A stretch of DNA of 64,000 nt, taken from the NCBI GenBank assembly GCA_002633005.1, contig NMRA01000301.1, forward strand, positions 465,034 through 529,033, in the 5' to 3' direction. The translations under genes and the position numbers were made by a program. This DNA comes from Phoronis australis. Taxonomy: Eukaryota; Phoronida; Phoronidae. This document shows positions 12,101 through 27,100 of the stretch, piece after piece; positions within the stretch are counted from its first letter, which is position 1; the number at the start of each line of letters is the position of its first letter. A model generated the notes under the pieces. That model saw only the letters and a program-made list of their open reading frames with translations. It searched no databases and had not been told where the DNA came from.

Positions 12101-15100
12101 ATTAAAGCCAATTCTTCGATTTGGCGAACATTTTGCAACTTATCAATATAAAATAATTTCGGAAAACTACCAGTCAAGCCCGAGCAGCACTGAAATACTC
12201 GTTTTGTTCACGCAACCTAAGAATAGTAACCATGCATCCTGTGAAGCTGCCATTTGTTGACTGTACTACCCCAGAAAATGTGATTTCGTAACTGGGTAGA
12301 GTGTTTAACTGTATGACGATATTTTAGGTAGGCTCAACAAGTTGACTTGATCTGGCTGTTCATTTTATGCACTTTAAGCACAGAGCATAGTCTCAAGCAA
12401 TAACAAACCATCTCATTTTCACTTTGTGTAATGTTGTTGAAATGTTTTCTTGCACTCAACAGGGTCATCCTCGCCTTGTTAATGCCTTGTCCCGGCTCTT
12501 CTCCCCTCTAATTGGCCACGACATCAACCCATTTCAAGATATACTCGTCACCGTAGGAGCATATGAGGCACTTCACTGTTGCATTGTAGGACTAATCAAT
12601 CCAGGAGATGAGGTATTCTTTCTGTTCTGAAGTTCTCTATGTCATTTTTGAAAAATACATTTCATTACCAACACCAGAGCCGAGGGATATCTTCTCTGAC
12701 TTGGATAAAATAGAGTCCTTTGAGAGGTAGAAGTTTGCAACTATTTACAAGTCAATGATTATTTTTTTAATTGCTCTTTCTGTCAGAATTACTTTCCATG
12801 TTCCTCCTTGTGTTTTTGTGATTCCACATTATATACAACACACATTTATAGTGCATGTTGGTGTCAGCTCCATTTGGATGTTTGTCGTCCCAGCGACAGG
12901 CTATGGCCTGTGGCTTAGTCTGAAAAATCCCTTGAATGACAGATATGAAATATGCTCCTACGTGTTTGCAATTCTCTGTCATTCCTTAGATGAGCAACAG
13001 CTTTTTGTGAACAATAGTAAGTGAAATTGTAACTTATTTTGTTGGAAGGTGAACTATGAACTTGGTGTAGTATTTTTCTTCTCAATGTTATGCAATACCT
13101 CACTGACATGTCTGTGCATTCAGCCCATTGTCTACAAAAGTATATATTTTCTGAAAGTAGAAAGTATGTTTCTGACATCACCTTCTCCATCTACCAAACT
13201 GCTTGAAGGATCGTTATTAAAATTTGGAGATGGGTTCCTCATCAAAAGACTGAGGCAGACATGTTGAACTATATCAGTTTCAGACCAATCAAACTACAGC
13301 AGTGCTCCCTAGTGGCAATTTTATTTTTTGTGTTTGCCTCAGTAACTTCAGTGTTCCTTGATGCGTTTTATTAAAATTGGACAAATGAATTAATTTTCTA
13401 TCATGAAGATGGCAGCAGCTTTCTTTTTTGTGATGGATTGGACATATTCTGCACCAACTAGTGGCCATTTTAATTATTTTTAATCTGTCTTTTTTGTTGT
13501 TTGCTTCTGTGTCTACCAAAACGGGCAGAGAATCACTATGAAAATTGGCAGATGTGTTTCTACTGACAAAACCTGCTTGACTGTCCTGGATTTTTAAATG
13601 GGTCCAACTACTTGTGACATTTTTCACATCTGGTTGTATCTCCTAAACCCCTTGCAAATTGTTTTTGAAAATTTGCAATTGTATTGACTGGACACCAGGT
13701 GGATGGATTGGACTTCTGCAGTGTTTTCTAATGTTTTTTTACATTAACTTGTATCTTTGAGTTTCTTTGACGGATTTTCATGAAATGTTTCAAATAATTT
13801 TAAGAGACAACAACACCTTCCCATTCTTCCTGAAGCAAATTTTTCTAAGCGCCCTGTATGCTTATTAGGGCAAATACAGTAACTATTTTTGTAGGGTCTT
13901 ACGTAAACTTAAATTATCTTTTGTTGACTAAAATGTAATTTCTGCTATGTAGTATGTATCCATTTCTCTGCCAGTCCAAGTTGCTGATACAAAGGTTATG
14001 CCAACGAACATCTTTAGTTTTGCTGTGAGTACAGCATATCAATTAGTGTGTAATTTAATACACTAACGTTTGATAGATTATCAAATCTAATGCTTTATTA
14101 CAACCTATATCAGTTTACATCGTCGTCTCTTAGCCTAATGAGTTGACCTTTGTTGATTTCTAATAGGAAGGGGAAATGAGCACAAAATTAATAACGAATC
14201 GTCATTTTCAAGTAATAATTAATTTTGCCTCACTGTATTCCAGGTTATAATCATTGAGCCGTTCTTTGACTGTTATGAGCCTATGGTTCGATTGGCTGGT
14301 GGTGTACCTGTGTTTATACCTCTGCGACCAGTGAGTAGTGCGATCATTATTTAGTTACGACTGTCAGCCTTTTTTCAGCACAAAGCTGTGTTGTTCACAC
14401 AGGCTGAAATTGTAGGAGACAGTGTTTACTTCTAAATTGAACATTTTTGAAGCACGTAACTTTTGTTGGGAGGTTTAAGTTGTCCCTGACTGTATTTTGA
14501 GAATATATTTATAAATTATACCACAATATTAGCGTCAAATGGCAGATAAAACCGTGTAATAACCCATAAAGTTATCTCACTAGTGAGATAACGATTTGGC
14601 GGGAAACCGAGAACGGAGTCTAACCCGGGACCTTGGTATTGCTGATCGCCGACTTTAACCACTACACCACGCAGCGACTTACGTCATCAAGAGTGAAAAT
14701 AGAATACTTAAATGAGCACGCGCAATAATCGCACGTTCAACAAACCGCATTGTACTGTACTTATACGTTACGAAAAATAAGACACATAATTTCCATAAAA
14801 ATGATATCTTAATTCAGTGAAATTTTTCTCTCATGTCCTCTTACTTGTAAATCACCGATCTCCAGTTTGAATGCGGGTATCGTGTCGTCAGGATCATTGA
14901 CTTGAGAATTATATTCAGTTACCAGTGGTAACCTACTTTAGCAGACGATAATTTCCCGGTCGAAGCTTAGCGTGTAAAAAACGTGTTCTAAGTTATAATA
15001 GTTGCTTAACCTTAATTTAGAGATTCACTTCATTTCTATTTTGTTTTAATTTCCAATTGGTTTTGAGTATAAGCATTATTTGACAAAAATAGCTCGGCTT

Positions 15101-18100
15101 TTCTTAAAAGGTCACGACCTCCGACCCCGGGCCTCTGACATAGAAAGTAGTTACAAAGCCGAGGCGAGTCGAGAAAGGTAGATCGATTCATTGCAATGTT
15201 TCTCGTTTAGTATGTGGTATAAATAGATTATTACATGTTCTCAGTCGTTATCCCCCTTATCTAGAGCCCTCGTGGATTTTGTAGAATTATCACCCTCGGG
15301 GCTGACGCCCCTCGGGCAATAATTCTCCAAAATCCACTCGGGCTCTAGATAACGGGGGATAACGACTTCGCCATGTAATAATCTATATTTATCATCTATA
15401 TATTTTCTGCGTCTTTGATGAGCAGCAAATCCCTATCCATGTCTTAAAATGTTAGGAATCGTGTGAGCCCTATATTTTGTGTCATAATGAACATGGGTTA
15501 GTAATATTAATCCTGATCAAAAAACTTTGTCGTATTTGACTTATTTCTCTTTCACATGGCTTCATAAAGTTTGTTTTTCTAATTTTGATGTGCGACCACA
15601 AAAACCTGTTTTAAATACGGTACTTTGAAGTAAATTTCAAGTTAATGTGACATCCCGGATTTCTTTGTCATAAACCTTAGAATTGGTGTGCACACTTTTG
15701 GTTCAATCGAGTATCACATTTAAAAAAATTGTTTTGGAAATGGCCACAGCCCGAGTTTACATTTTGCTTAGAAAATTTACCTAATGCCCTCAAGAGGACA
15801 GACAAGCCTGTGACCTTCAAACTAGCTGTGCTGATAACCAACATAAAAAAATGTCAAAACTTCGAAGTTGTGTTGGAGAGCTGTTTTTTTTTCAGTTGAT
15901 AAGAAAAGACTTCTTAGCTCTGCTGTGAAGTGGTGGTGTAGTGACATCATGTTTATAATCTGTTAGCCTATTTACACCAACCTGCGTAACTGAAGCTGAC
16001 CCACCCAGTTTATTTTGGAAAAAAACATACGAAACAGGAGAAAATTTGATGCAGGACTGCTGAAATTCCTGTAGGCGATGAGAGAAATAAGTGTTCAGAA
16101 CGTCTTATCTAATGTAATTAGGCTAGAAGTTGGCGTAAATGCTACGACCTATAGACTTTAGAAATGATATTGATTAAGGAAGGGTAAGAATTCTTTTTGT
16201 CTGTTGCGCCCATAAGGATGAAATTGCGTGGTTGCAATAATTGGGCTTCAAATTTGGACTGAAGTGTCATGATTGAGAACATGAAAATGAACTATAAAGA
16301 TTGACTTGTGTTAAAGTAATTTTTGATGATTCACCTTTTGCACATCAAATGATTACGAATTGGCAAGTGTAGCTGTAGACGTAGAAAATAATTCTTGTTA
16401 CAACGTGTCTTGTTAATTTTTTAGTCACTGGGCTCATTATGCCATCAACCATATCTGTCCATCTGGCATCCATCTGGCATCTGTTTGGCATCTGTTGCTG
16501 TTTCTCCAAAACCCTTGAATAATCGTTCATGAACCTTTGCAGAATGTTCCATCATGGATAGGATGGGTTGAATGAATTTTGCTCCCTAGTGGCAATTTTA
16601 TCTTTGGAGTTCCATAACCGATTTTTATGCACCCATACATTAATATGTGGGTGCATGTTGCTGTCATCTCTGTCTGGGTGTCTGGTGCCTGCTGCTATGT
16701 GTCATAAACCGCTGGTGGTATCATAACAGGGTTGATGTTTTCTGCCCCATGTGGTGGCTATTTTTTTGTTTTTTTTGTGTCCGTTTCCTGGCATCCACCT
16801 CGCTGTCTGCCATACTGCTTAAAGGATCATTATGAGAATTGTTCCTGATGAAAGGGGCATGACGGAAGTTGACTTTCTGATGGGTCTGACTACTGTGTCA
16901 CCCCCTAGTGGAAATTTTGTTGTTTTTGCGTCTGCAGCCAAATCTCCTTAACCATTTGAAGCTTTTTGAAATTTGAAAGATGCATTCCTATGGAGCCATC
17001 GACAAACATTAACGAGTGTAGAACTGATCCAAATACCACTGTGCCCCCTAGTGACAAAATGTTTTTTATGCGCCCACATATATATATGTGGACGCATTAT
17101 GCCGTCATCTCCATCCGTCCGTCCGTCTGGGCGGCGTCCGTCGTCCAAAACCCTTTGACATACGGTCATAAAATTTAGCACATATGTTCCATTTATGAAT
17201 GGGACGGCATGAGTGAACTTTCGGATGGATACGACTACCGGTGTGCCCCCTCGTGGCAATTTTATTTTTGTTTGCTTACCTTTGTATCTTCAAAAGTCCT
17301 GAACGGATTTTCATGAAATTTGCTATGTAGGCACCTATTAGTCAGATGACGATATCAACTCGTTTTCGGATGGATTCGACGTAGTTTGCGCCCCATAGTG
17401 GCCATTTTTACTATTTTCGAATCTGTTTTTTGCGTCTATCCCTCTAACAACCAAACCGCTCAAAGGATGATTGTGAAAATTGGCGTGCAGGTGCTTACTA
17501 TGAAGAGGACGGTTGACGATGATTTTTCGGCGATTTTGAGTACTGTGGCGACTCCTAATGGCAGTTTTGTTTTTTTTTTTGTGCCTATGGCTGTATCTCC
17601 TAAAATGTTCGCAGGATCTTTACAAATTTTGTAAGTATATTTATATGATGTTAACAACGGACGACGACGACTTTTGGACAGATCCGAGTAGTGGTTTTTC
17701 CCCCTAGTGGCAATTTAATTTTTTTACGTTTACCTTTGTATCTTCAAAAGCTCTTAACGGATTTTCATTAAATTTAATGTGTAGGCACCTATTAGTGAGG
17801 TGACGCTATCATCCCGTTTTCGGATGGATTCGACATAGTTTGCGCCACTTAGTGGCCATTTTTACTGTTTTCTAGTCTGTTTTTTTGCATCCATCCCTCT
17901 ATCAACCAAACCACTCAAAGGATGATTGTGAAAATTGGCATGTATGTGCTTGCTATAAAGAAGACAGTTGACGATGATTTTCCGATGATTTCGAGTACTG
18001 TGGCAGTTTTGTTTTTTTTGTGCTGTATCTCCTGAACCGTTTGCAGAATCTTTACTTAATGTAGCAAGTGTATTTATATGATGTCGACTATGGATGACGA

Positions 18101-21100
18101 CGACTTTTGGACAGATCTGACTACTGCTGTGCCCCCTAGTGGCAATTTTAGTTTTTTACGTTTAACTCTCAGTATCTTCAAAGGTCCTCAACAGATTTTC
18201 ATAAAATTTTAAATATAGGTATCTATTGGTGTGATGACGCTATCTCTCTGTTTTTGGATGGAATCGAGGTATTTTGCACCACCTGGTGGCCATTTTTGCT
18301 TTTTTCAAGTCTTGTTTTTGGTGTCCACCCCTGTATCAACCAAATCATTTGAAAATTGGCATTATGTTCTCAGTGTGAAGACGACCTTTGATGATGGTGA
18401 CTGTGGCGCCTCCTACTGGTAGTTTTGTTTTGCGCCCATAGTTGTTTCTCCTGAACCCACTGCAGTATCTTTACTAAATTTAGTAAGTGTATTAAATACG
18501 AAGATAATAACAGACGACGAAGACTTTCAGGCGGATCCAACGAACACTGTGCCCACTAGTGGCAATTTCATTTATTCTGTTTTCCTTTGTTTCTCTGAAG
18601 TTTCTTGACAGATTTTTATGAAATATGGCATGTTCCTGTTTTTGGATGGATTGTATGTTTTCGTGCCATCTAGTGGCCATTTTTATGTTACAAATAAATA
18701 ACCCTAAAAGCACACCATTTGCAATGCATTCGTGGGCGCATTTCAATGCTCTGCATTGCTCTTCTTATGTTTGCCTCTGTATCTTTGGAGCTCATAATTT
18801 ATTTTCGTGAAATTGGGCAAATATATTTCTATTATTAAGGCAACAATGCTTTCCAATTTTCAGACAGATTTGATGTTTTCTACGCCACCTGGTGGCCATT
18901 TTTATTATTTCTGCATCTGTCTTGCATCCACCTCCCTATCTGCCATACCGCTTAAAGGGGTCATTATGAGTATTTACACATAAATACCTGATGAGGAGAC
19001 CATGATTGAAGTTGACGAGTCCTACTGCTGTGTTGCCCCTCAGAGGTGATTTTGTTTTTTTTTTGCGTTTTCGGTTGAATCTCATTAACGGTTTGAAGGA
19101 GCTTTGTGGAATTTGAAAGCAGTGTTCCTGTGGAGCAAATGACAAATGGTAACAAATGCAGAACTAATCAAAATACCACTGTGCCCCAAAGTAACAAAAT
19201 ATTTTTTACGTTTAGCTGACAAAAACTGTATATTTGGAGTTCATGAATGTATTTTGAATCATGAAATTCGTCATATAGGTTTGTATCAAGGAGACGACAA
19301 TGCTTTCCCATTTTTGGACAGATTTGATGTTCCCTGAGCCACTTAGAGGCCATTTAAAAATTTCCATGCATGTTTTTGACATCTGCCTTTCTATCTGCCA
19401 AACCACTCAAAGGATGATTATGAAAATTGACGGTTGTGTTCCTGATGCGAAGACCCTGCCTGATGTTGATATTCGGATGTTTTTGACTATTCTGGTGCCC
19501 CTGAAGGCAATTTTGCTTTTTTTGTGTCTGTGGCTGTATCTCCTGAACCCTTTCTAGCCTCTTCTATAGAGATGGCAACAGATTACGATGAGTATCAGAC
19601 CAATCGGACTATAGCTGTGCCCCCTAGTGTCAATTATTTTTCACATTTATATCTTAGGAGGTCCTTGGGTTATTTTCAGGAAATTTGGCAAATAGTTGTG
19701 TTTCACAGAGACAACGCCACCTTCTCAATTCAGATAGATTTGACGCATTTTGCGTCAGTTCTTCGAATGGCCATTTTTATGATACTAAAATCACCCACAG
19801 AAGCACACCGTTTTCGGTGCTATCGTAGGCGTATTTCAACACTCTGCATTACTCTTGTTTGCATTTGTCTCTGTATCTTAGGAGTTTCTTGGCTTACTTT
19901 CATGAAATTTGGCAAATAGTTGTGTATTACACAGACAGCACCACCTTCTTTGTTTGGACAGATTTGATGCATTTTGGGCCATCTAGTGGCCACTTTTATG
20001 ATAAAAACACCCATGTAGAAGCACACTGTTTACGGTGCTGTCGTGGGCACATTTCAATGCTCGGCATTGCTCTTGTTCTGAACTTTGGCAAATAGCTTTG
20101 TATTAGAGGGATGATGACGCATTCCCAATTTTGAATGGGTTCAGCGTGTTCTGCACCATCTAATGTCCGTTTTATGTTATTAAAAACAATACTAGAAGCA
20201 CTCCAGTTATGGTAGAATTGTGGGCGCATTTCAACTCTCCACGTTCTTCTTCTTGTGAAATTTGGCAATAGGTATCTACTTTAGGGCTGTATTATGTGCC
20301 ACCTAGTGGCTATTTCTACTGTTTTATGTGCCCACATATATTTAATATGGTCGCATATTGCCGTCATCTCTGTCTGGACATCCGACATCTGGTTGTTCGC
20401 AGGTGTATCCCTGAAACGACTCACAGGATATTGATGAGATTTGGCAGATGTGTTCCTATGAAGCTGACGACAAATGACAACGAATTTTGGAGCTCTCCCA
20501 GTACCGGTGCGCCCCCTAGTGATATTTTTAGCTTTTTACGCTTACCTCTGTATCTTCAGAGGTCTTCAACAGATTTTCATGAATGCTCTACAGGATCTTT
20601 ATTGAGTTTTGCTGGGTATTTATATGAAGTTAACAACAAAGCACAACGACTTTTGGATGCATCCGACTACTGGTTTGTCCCCTAGTGGCAATTTTAGTTT
20701 CTTACGTTTAGTTCTTTATCTTCAAAGCTCATTAATGGATTTTCATAAAATTCAGCAGGTAGGCATCTATTAGTGAGGTGACACTACCTGTCAGTTTTCG
20801 GTAGAATTTGAAGCATTTTGCACCACCTAGTGGCCATTTTTACTGTTTTTGAATCTTGTTATTTGGTGTTTCCCCTCTGTCAACCAAACCACTCGAAGGA
20901 TAGTTGTGGAAATTGGCATGTAAGCTCCTAATGTGAAGAGGAAGTTTGACAGTGGTTTTCCGACCTTTTCATTTACTGTTGCACTTCCTAGTGGCAGTTA
21001 TGTGTTTTTGTGTCTATAGCCTCCTAGTGCCAATTTCATTTTTTTCGTTTTCCACGGTTTCTCAGAAGTTCCTTGACAGATTTTTATGAAATAGCTTTGA

Positions 21101-24100
21101 TGACACATACCAGTTTTCTGATGGATTCGACGTATTTTGCGTCATCTAATGGCCATTGTTACGTTCCAAATAATCACTCCTAGAAGCAAACTGTTTGCGG
21201 TGCATTCATGAGTGCATTTCAACGCTATGCGTTGCTCTTGTTTAGTCTGTTTTTGGCATCCATCTCTCGGCCAAACCACTTTGAGGACTATGAAAATTGG
21301 TGTATATGTTTCTGCTGTGAAGAACATTTGGACGACTCGGACTATTGTTGCATCCCCTAGTAGTGTTTTATTTTTGTGTGTTTGTGGCTTATTTTCTAAA
21401 CAGTTTGAAAATATTTTTGCCCCAACCGGGACTCAAACCCTGGACTGACGGCAAACGGAGGTGTTGAAATTATCCAGTGACGTCATTGGTTTCACACGCA
21501 GTCTGTTCAGCAGTTCACAACAGGGGTTGCTGGTGTCAGCTTATCGCTTGAATTCATGGTTTAGCACCAATAAATCATCAAACTTCAAATTGAATGTAAA
21601 ACCATTAAAAATACACCTAAAAACGTGTTGTTTTATTTCGCTGTCACTGATTTATTGGTATTTGGACTCACTGTAGCCTACAAAGTTCGGCAGGCCAATT
21701 TACCAAGGTTCTTAGCAGGAGTTTGGGTCTGTTTGAAGATAAATTTGAAGTATTCCTCCGTGAAATATAGACAGGAGAACCTAGATCTGCGTTGTTTATA
21801 CTTGTGATTTTTTGAGTTCTAAACACACAAAATGCTTGTTATACCGGCCAGTGACTCGGAACCTGATCAGACCCGTTGCGGCCGCAGGGACTGGCATGAA
21901 CATAAACCAGCTTGAGTTGGAAACTAAACCTCCAGTCACAAAAAGACTATAATAGTGAGCCAAACAAATAATGTGCACATAATTGTTTGTGAATTAGCCA
22001 CGAAACTGAAAATTTACTTAATTGTCGGGGGGCTGCGAAGTCGGGTTCCCCTTTCACAGACCGTCAGGGCAAAATGAACAATGATTTGAATAATGTATAG
22101 TATTTCTAAATAAAGATTTCCCTAACATGTGACCATAGCATATAAAATCGAGTAATTGTTTCACAACAGCTTTCTGTCAACAAACACTGAATTAGCATGC
22201 GCTCACATGGCCTCGGTGCAGGGTTAATTACCTTTGTTGTCGGCATCAAAAGCCGGTAATGCAGTGGTTTATTCATTGCTGGCTTCTCAACATTTGCACT
22301 CGCGAATACTGCAAAGGCATTACAAACTGTATCTGATGAGACAGACTTTTACAGTTTCACATAAGCATTGGCTAGGATGAGAATAATTCATTTTGAAACA
22401 GAATGCAGAATAGTAAACGTCTACATGGCAACTCGCCCGTCGCCAATCCCGACTTAGTCAAGAGCTCATGCGACGAAGACTTACGGGTCGGACCGTCGTG
22501 GGATTGTTAGATTTCGCAGGCTATCAATTCGAACAGGAATACCGGCACGAATCAAGAAATACTAGAGAGGCGCCGTGAACATGCACAGGCAACGGAATTC
22601 GTTACTGTTGACGAAATGCCGGCCACAGACACGGAGATGTTTCAAGGCCTCATACTTGCTATTAACAGTGTACCTTTCATTCTTCACTACCGCGAGCCAC
22701 TTCCTAAGCATTTCGGGCTCTCGAGGAAGTCGAAAAAATTATTTACCCGCTTTCTTCGGAGCATCATAGTTTGGACAAGTGGGAACGATGCACCGCAATA
22801 TAGCGACATTCACTCTGCAGACGAACCACTGACGTCGCTGCGTCGTTTCTTACCTTCCTCACAGGTTAACGCGACACCTCTCGGCAAGGTGAGGTCGACC
22901 GTACAAGAGGCAATGTGGATATAAAACGATTTAGATGGTAAAAATGACTAATTAAATCGGGAGGCATTTTCCTTTAAAAATATTTGCGATATACATTTCC
23001 ACTCCGGTTGAAGAGTTACATTATTTATATAACTCATTTCTGTTGACATGAATTGCTCGACAAAATTGATAGTGTGTGCGTTAAGTACTTGTTTGATTCA
23101 TGCAATTTATGTCTTGAACAAATCCCAAGAGGACAACAGCTTGTATGTACGTCGCAAAAATGATTTAATGACTGGTACTTTGAACTGTTCGGGACACTTG
23201 CTGCCAGCTTGCAAGCACACACCAGCATCATTTGGTTTGTGGTACATAGATTGGATATCAAACCACCAACAGAGTTAACCAGTATATCCATGAATCGTAA
23301 TTTGTTATCAACACTTAACTTTTCAATTCCAGATGTTACCGAGGACACTTTTGTTCAGTTATTCTTAATAGATAACATTTTTTACTGCAACTAAATTATC
23401 ACATCTTTGCATCAAGATAGTGCTTTGTAACCTTCATGAAACCTCAGGGTTTGGAGTCTGAAAATGCATTACAAATCTTGGTTAATTGACAGGTTGTACA
23501 GTGTATGCCTAAAGTATCCAGACAAAATGATCTGGGATTCCCAGCCATGTCAGATGGGCAGAGGTCAACTTCATCATCAGACTGAGTTAGAAGTCCTCTC
23601 TCATGACTGAGTATGAAGGGAAATTAACATTTCGCAATTAGAATTTTGCCCACATCCTGTTAATATCCAGCCATTTTTGTCATCATAATGGAGAAACAGT
23701 ATTTTGTCTTGATTACTTTTGCCTTCAGTGCTTATACTATGGGCAATGTTGCGTGAAAGATAGACCACCTAAGATCACAAAGCACAGTCATGCAACTATG
23801 AGGAAAATGCTATTGAATCGGGGTTAAAGTGTGTGTTGTTTGCAAGTATTTTGAAGGTTAAATTTTTAATATATATAGACTAAGGCAGGTGTTGTGAATG
23901 GGGTGGGGGGCTAAGAAGGGTAATGGGCAGTGTCGAGGAGGGTGAAGGAGGACGAGAGGGGTGGGAATCTTTTGTTGTAACAGTGATGTGTGTCAATGTT
24001 TCACTGATTGATTTCTTTATTTCCAGACTGCTGATGGTCCAGCGAACAGTAGCAGCTCATGGAAGTTGGACCCGCAAGAGTTTGCCACTAAGTTTTCTAG

Positions 24101-27100
24101 TAAAACTAAACTCATCATATTAAACACGCCTAACAACCCATTAGGAAAGGTAAAATGGGGCACCGTGCTGGTGTAAGGGAATTACCTTGTCTCAAAATCC
24201 AGTGGTGCCGTGCACTAGGCACATCTGTCAGGCACATTATTTTTATTTTGTTTCCAAGCTATTGTTACCCTGCGTCTTACTAATTTCTATGACATTTCGC
24301 ATTCAAATTTTGCTGTTAAGATGGTTTGCCTTTGATGCTGTAATTGGCTTTTTGATCAAGCTTGTTATTCTAACATATGACCTCATTTCACTTTCAAATG
24401 TTTTTTTGAATAAAGAAAATAGGTGTTGGAATGCTATGCAGTTGCCGACTGTTAAGAACAGTAAAATAGTATAAAGTAAAACGACGAACGTTTGAACTAA
24501 AATATATTAAAGTATTTCCCACGTTTCGAGTGGTACGCTCTTTATCAATGGTATGACACAGACTTCTGAATAGCTACTATAATTATATAAAATTGCACAG
24601 ATGACCGCATGGTGATACACAATAGGTAATAGGGACAATATGTGTCACGACAACTAACAGTGGGGGGTACACATTATGAAAGGAATGGTTTAAACAAAAA
24701 CGGAGATGCAACTACTGCAGTCTATACATTACAGACTTGTAGTGAGATAGAATATCTATGTCCCTCTTTAAACGTCCGGGGTCGGGAGTCTGTCATTCGT
24801 CGTGATGGTTTCTCGTATGGAATCAGGGACAAGTTCTCATGGTTGAGTGTGGGTATTGTATATCTGATTAGATGTGTCAAATGTCCTCACTCTCGGTATT
24901 TTGGGGACACTATCAGGCCTGTAGCCAGCATTGCGTAAGGGGTGGTTCGAATTTTTGGAACGGTGGACCTTTGATATTTTGCAAAGATCCACTCGGTATA
25001 GTTTCAGTAAAGCCTCTGACACAGCTTAATCAGGGAATAACTCTCAGCTCTATGTTCCTGAGATGTGACGGAAATGAGGATGCCGCAACAGTTGATCGTA
25101 TATAATTGGACTCAAATTCGGATATGTCGTAATGTGGTCCAGAAGGAGAACGTTCTTGCGTTACCTTTCAACAAACTGTCAAAGAAGGCATGCTTAATTA
25201 CTCAGACGGAATTTTTTAATTTGAGAATGACTTGAAATTTCTATCTGGTTGTATTTTTGCGTGTTACTTACATTGCTGGAAAAGGGAACAGCCCACTATT
25301 CTGAAGGGTCACTACTCCGAAAGTTCACTACTTCGAAAATATCTAAAATTTAGAGCACAGGTTTAATTTTTATACTTTCGTTGTCAGATGCGCTGAGTGG
25401 TGTACATATACCGAAAACAACGTCTGGGTACTATTGATTTCATGCGCATACGAAATTATCAGCATCTTTTTGAGTACGAAAAACTAAGTAGCTCGACTTG
25501 CATTTTTAAAAGGATGCCAAACCCGGATTTGGCCTTAATTTGACAGATTCTCAAAATGACTTTCCCATCCAGTTCTCTGAAACAAAATAGTACTCTGTAA
25601 CCACTGACAACCCTCAAAAGTTTTCTGAAAATTTTGAAAACTCCCTTCAAAGTTTGCTAAATGGAAGAGCGACTTGTGACGGCGACTGCGGGAAAAGTCC
25701 ACCCACCAAGGTCTATATTGTCCAAATTTTGACATGGGGTGTATGAATTGTCAATTGATTCCTTAAAAAGGATTCAAAACTCTATTTTGATAAATTCAAT
25801 CAATCCTCGTTATCTCACTTTCTGATGCATCATTGGCGTCAATCTTGAGATGTAAAGCAGCAATCAACTAAGAATTCATACTCACTACCTCACGAATTGG
25901 ACATTATGATCCTTGGCGGGTGCTTTTCCCACAGAAGCAGTGTAACTCACTAAAATCATTTGCAAGGAGTTTTCTAAATTTTCCTCAAAATTTTAGAGGG
26001 TTGTCGAGCCATTAAAGAGCATTATTTTGTTTCAGAGAATTGGATGGGAAAGTCATTTTTAGTATCTATTAATAGGACAAAACCGGTTTTGGTATACTTT
26101 TAATTTGGAAGATTGACACCAGTGATGCATTGGCAGGTGACAGAACGAGGATTAGTGGAAATCATCACAGTGTTATCCTTTTAAAAGATTACCAACTTAA
26201 GTAAGGTATTGATGAATTATTACATCACCCAACGGAACTGCACTCACGGCAGGTCGAAACTAAATATATAGTTAGAAGGTTATCCTGTCCCTGCCAGTCT
26301 TCACACAGTCAGAGAATTCCATTCAGTTTTCTTAAATTTAAAACCGCCGTTTGTCACCACAACCTGCACCCATGCCCCAGATGTTGCCCCTGCTTAAGAA
26401 TGAGTCGTTACTTAGGTTCAAGAATCACATTTGACAGTGATTAGAACTGAGCTCATTTGTAAACAATGTATTCAATGTTTTAAGAACTATTCAAATCTTG
26501 CACACCATTTAAATGGTTACTAGATGGATACATATGCAATGTTTCATTCATGTCAGTTCCGACTCAATAGCAGACAGCCCGAGTAATGAACCTTTGGAGC
26601 AGGCTTACGTCAGAGTAGTGGGCCTTCAGAATGGTGACACTTAACCTTGGAAATCTTTTCAATCAAGCTTGATGCTCGCATGAAATCTGCGAGACTGTGC
26701 ACCATTGTCAATGATTGACATGGGAACACTTTCTTCATTGACCAAAATTTTATTAGGTCTAGACCTAGTTTTCCCCAATAATGTGAACATGCTCGTTTCC
26801 TCAGTAGAACACACGGTAGTAAAATGTCTGATTTTTATTTGAGCAACGAAAGAGGACTGCCTATAGTGAACTTACCATCGGCGTGTACTGGATATAAAAG
26901 AATGGAAACGTGTATACGGGCATGCATGTCAATCCAGCAATCCACAATCAAAGTGGACATTGGAAGAACGGATTGAGGGGGGCTAAGGAGACCATGGCCC
27001 CCTTAAAATTCTCCCAGATTTCATTTGGCAGTTCAGGGGTGCGAATGTCAGACGGGCAAAATCTTGGCTAATATTCTGCCCTGGCCCCCCTAACTCAAAT

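Noticed and set aside
22616-22924. 102-codon ORF in a GC-richer patch
   Set aside because: No recognisable domain, no matching splice context, and a second overlapping frame (22575-22769) is equally open.
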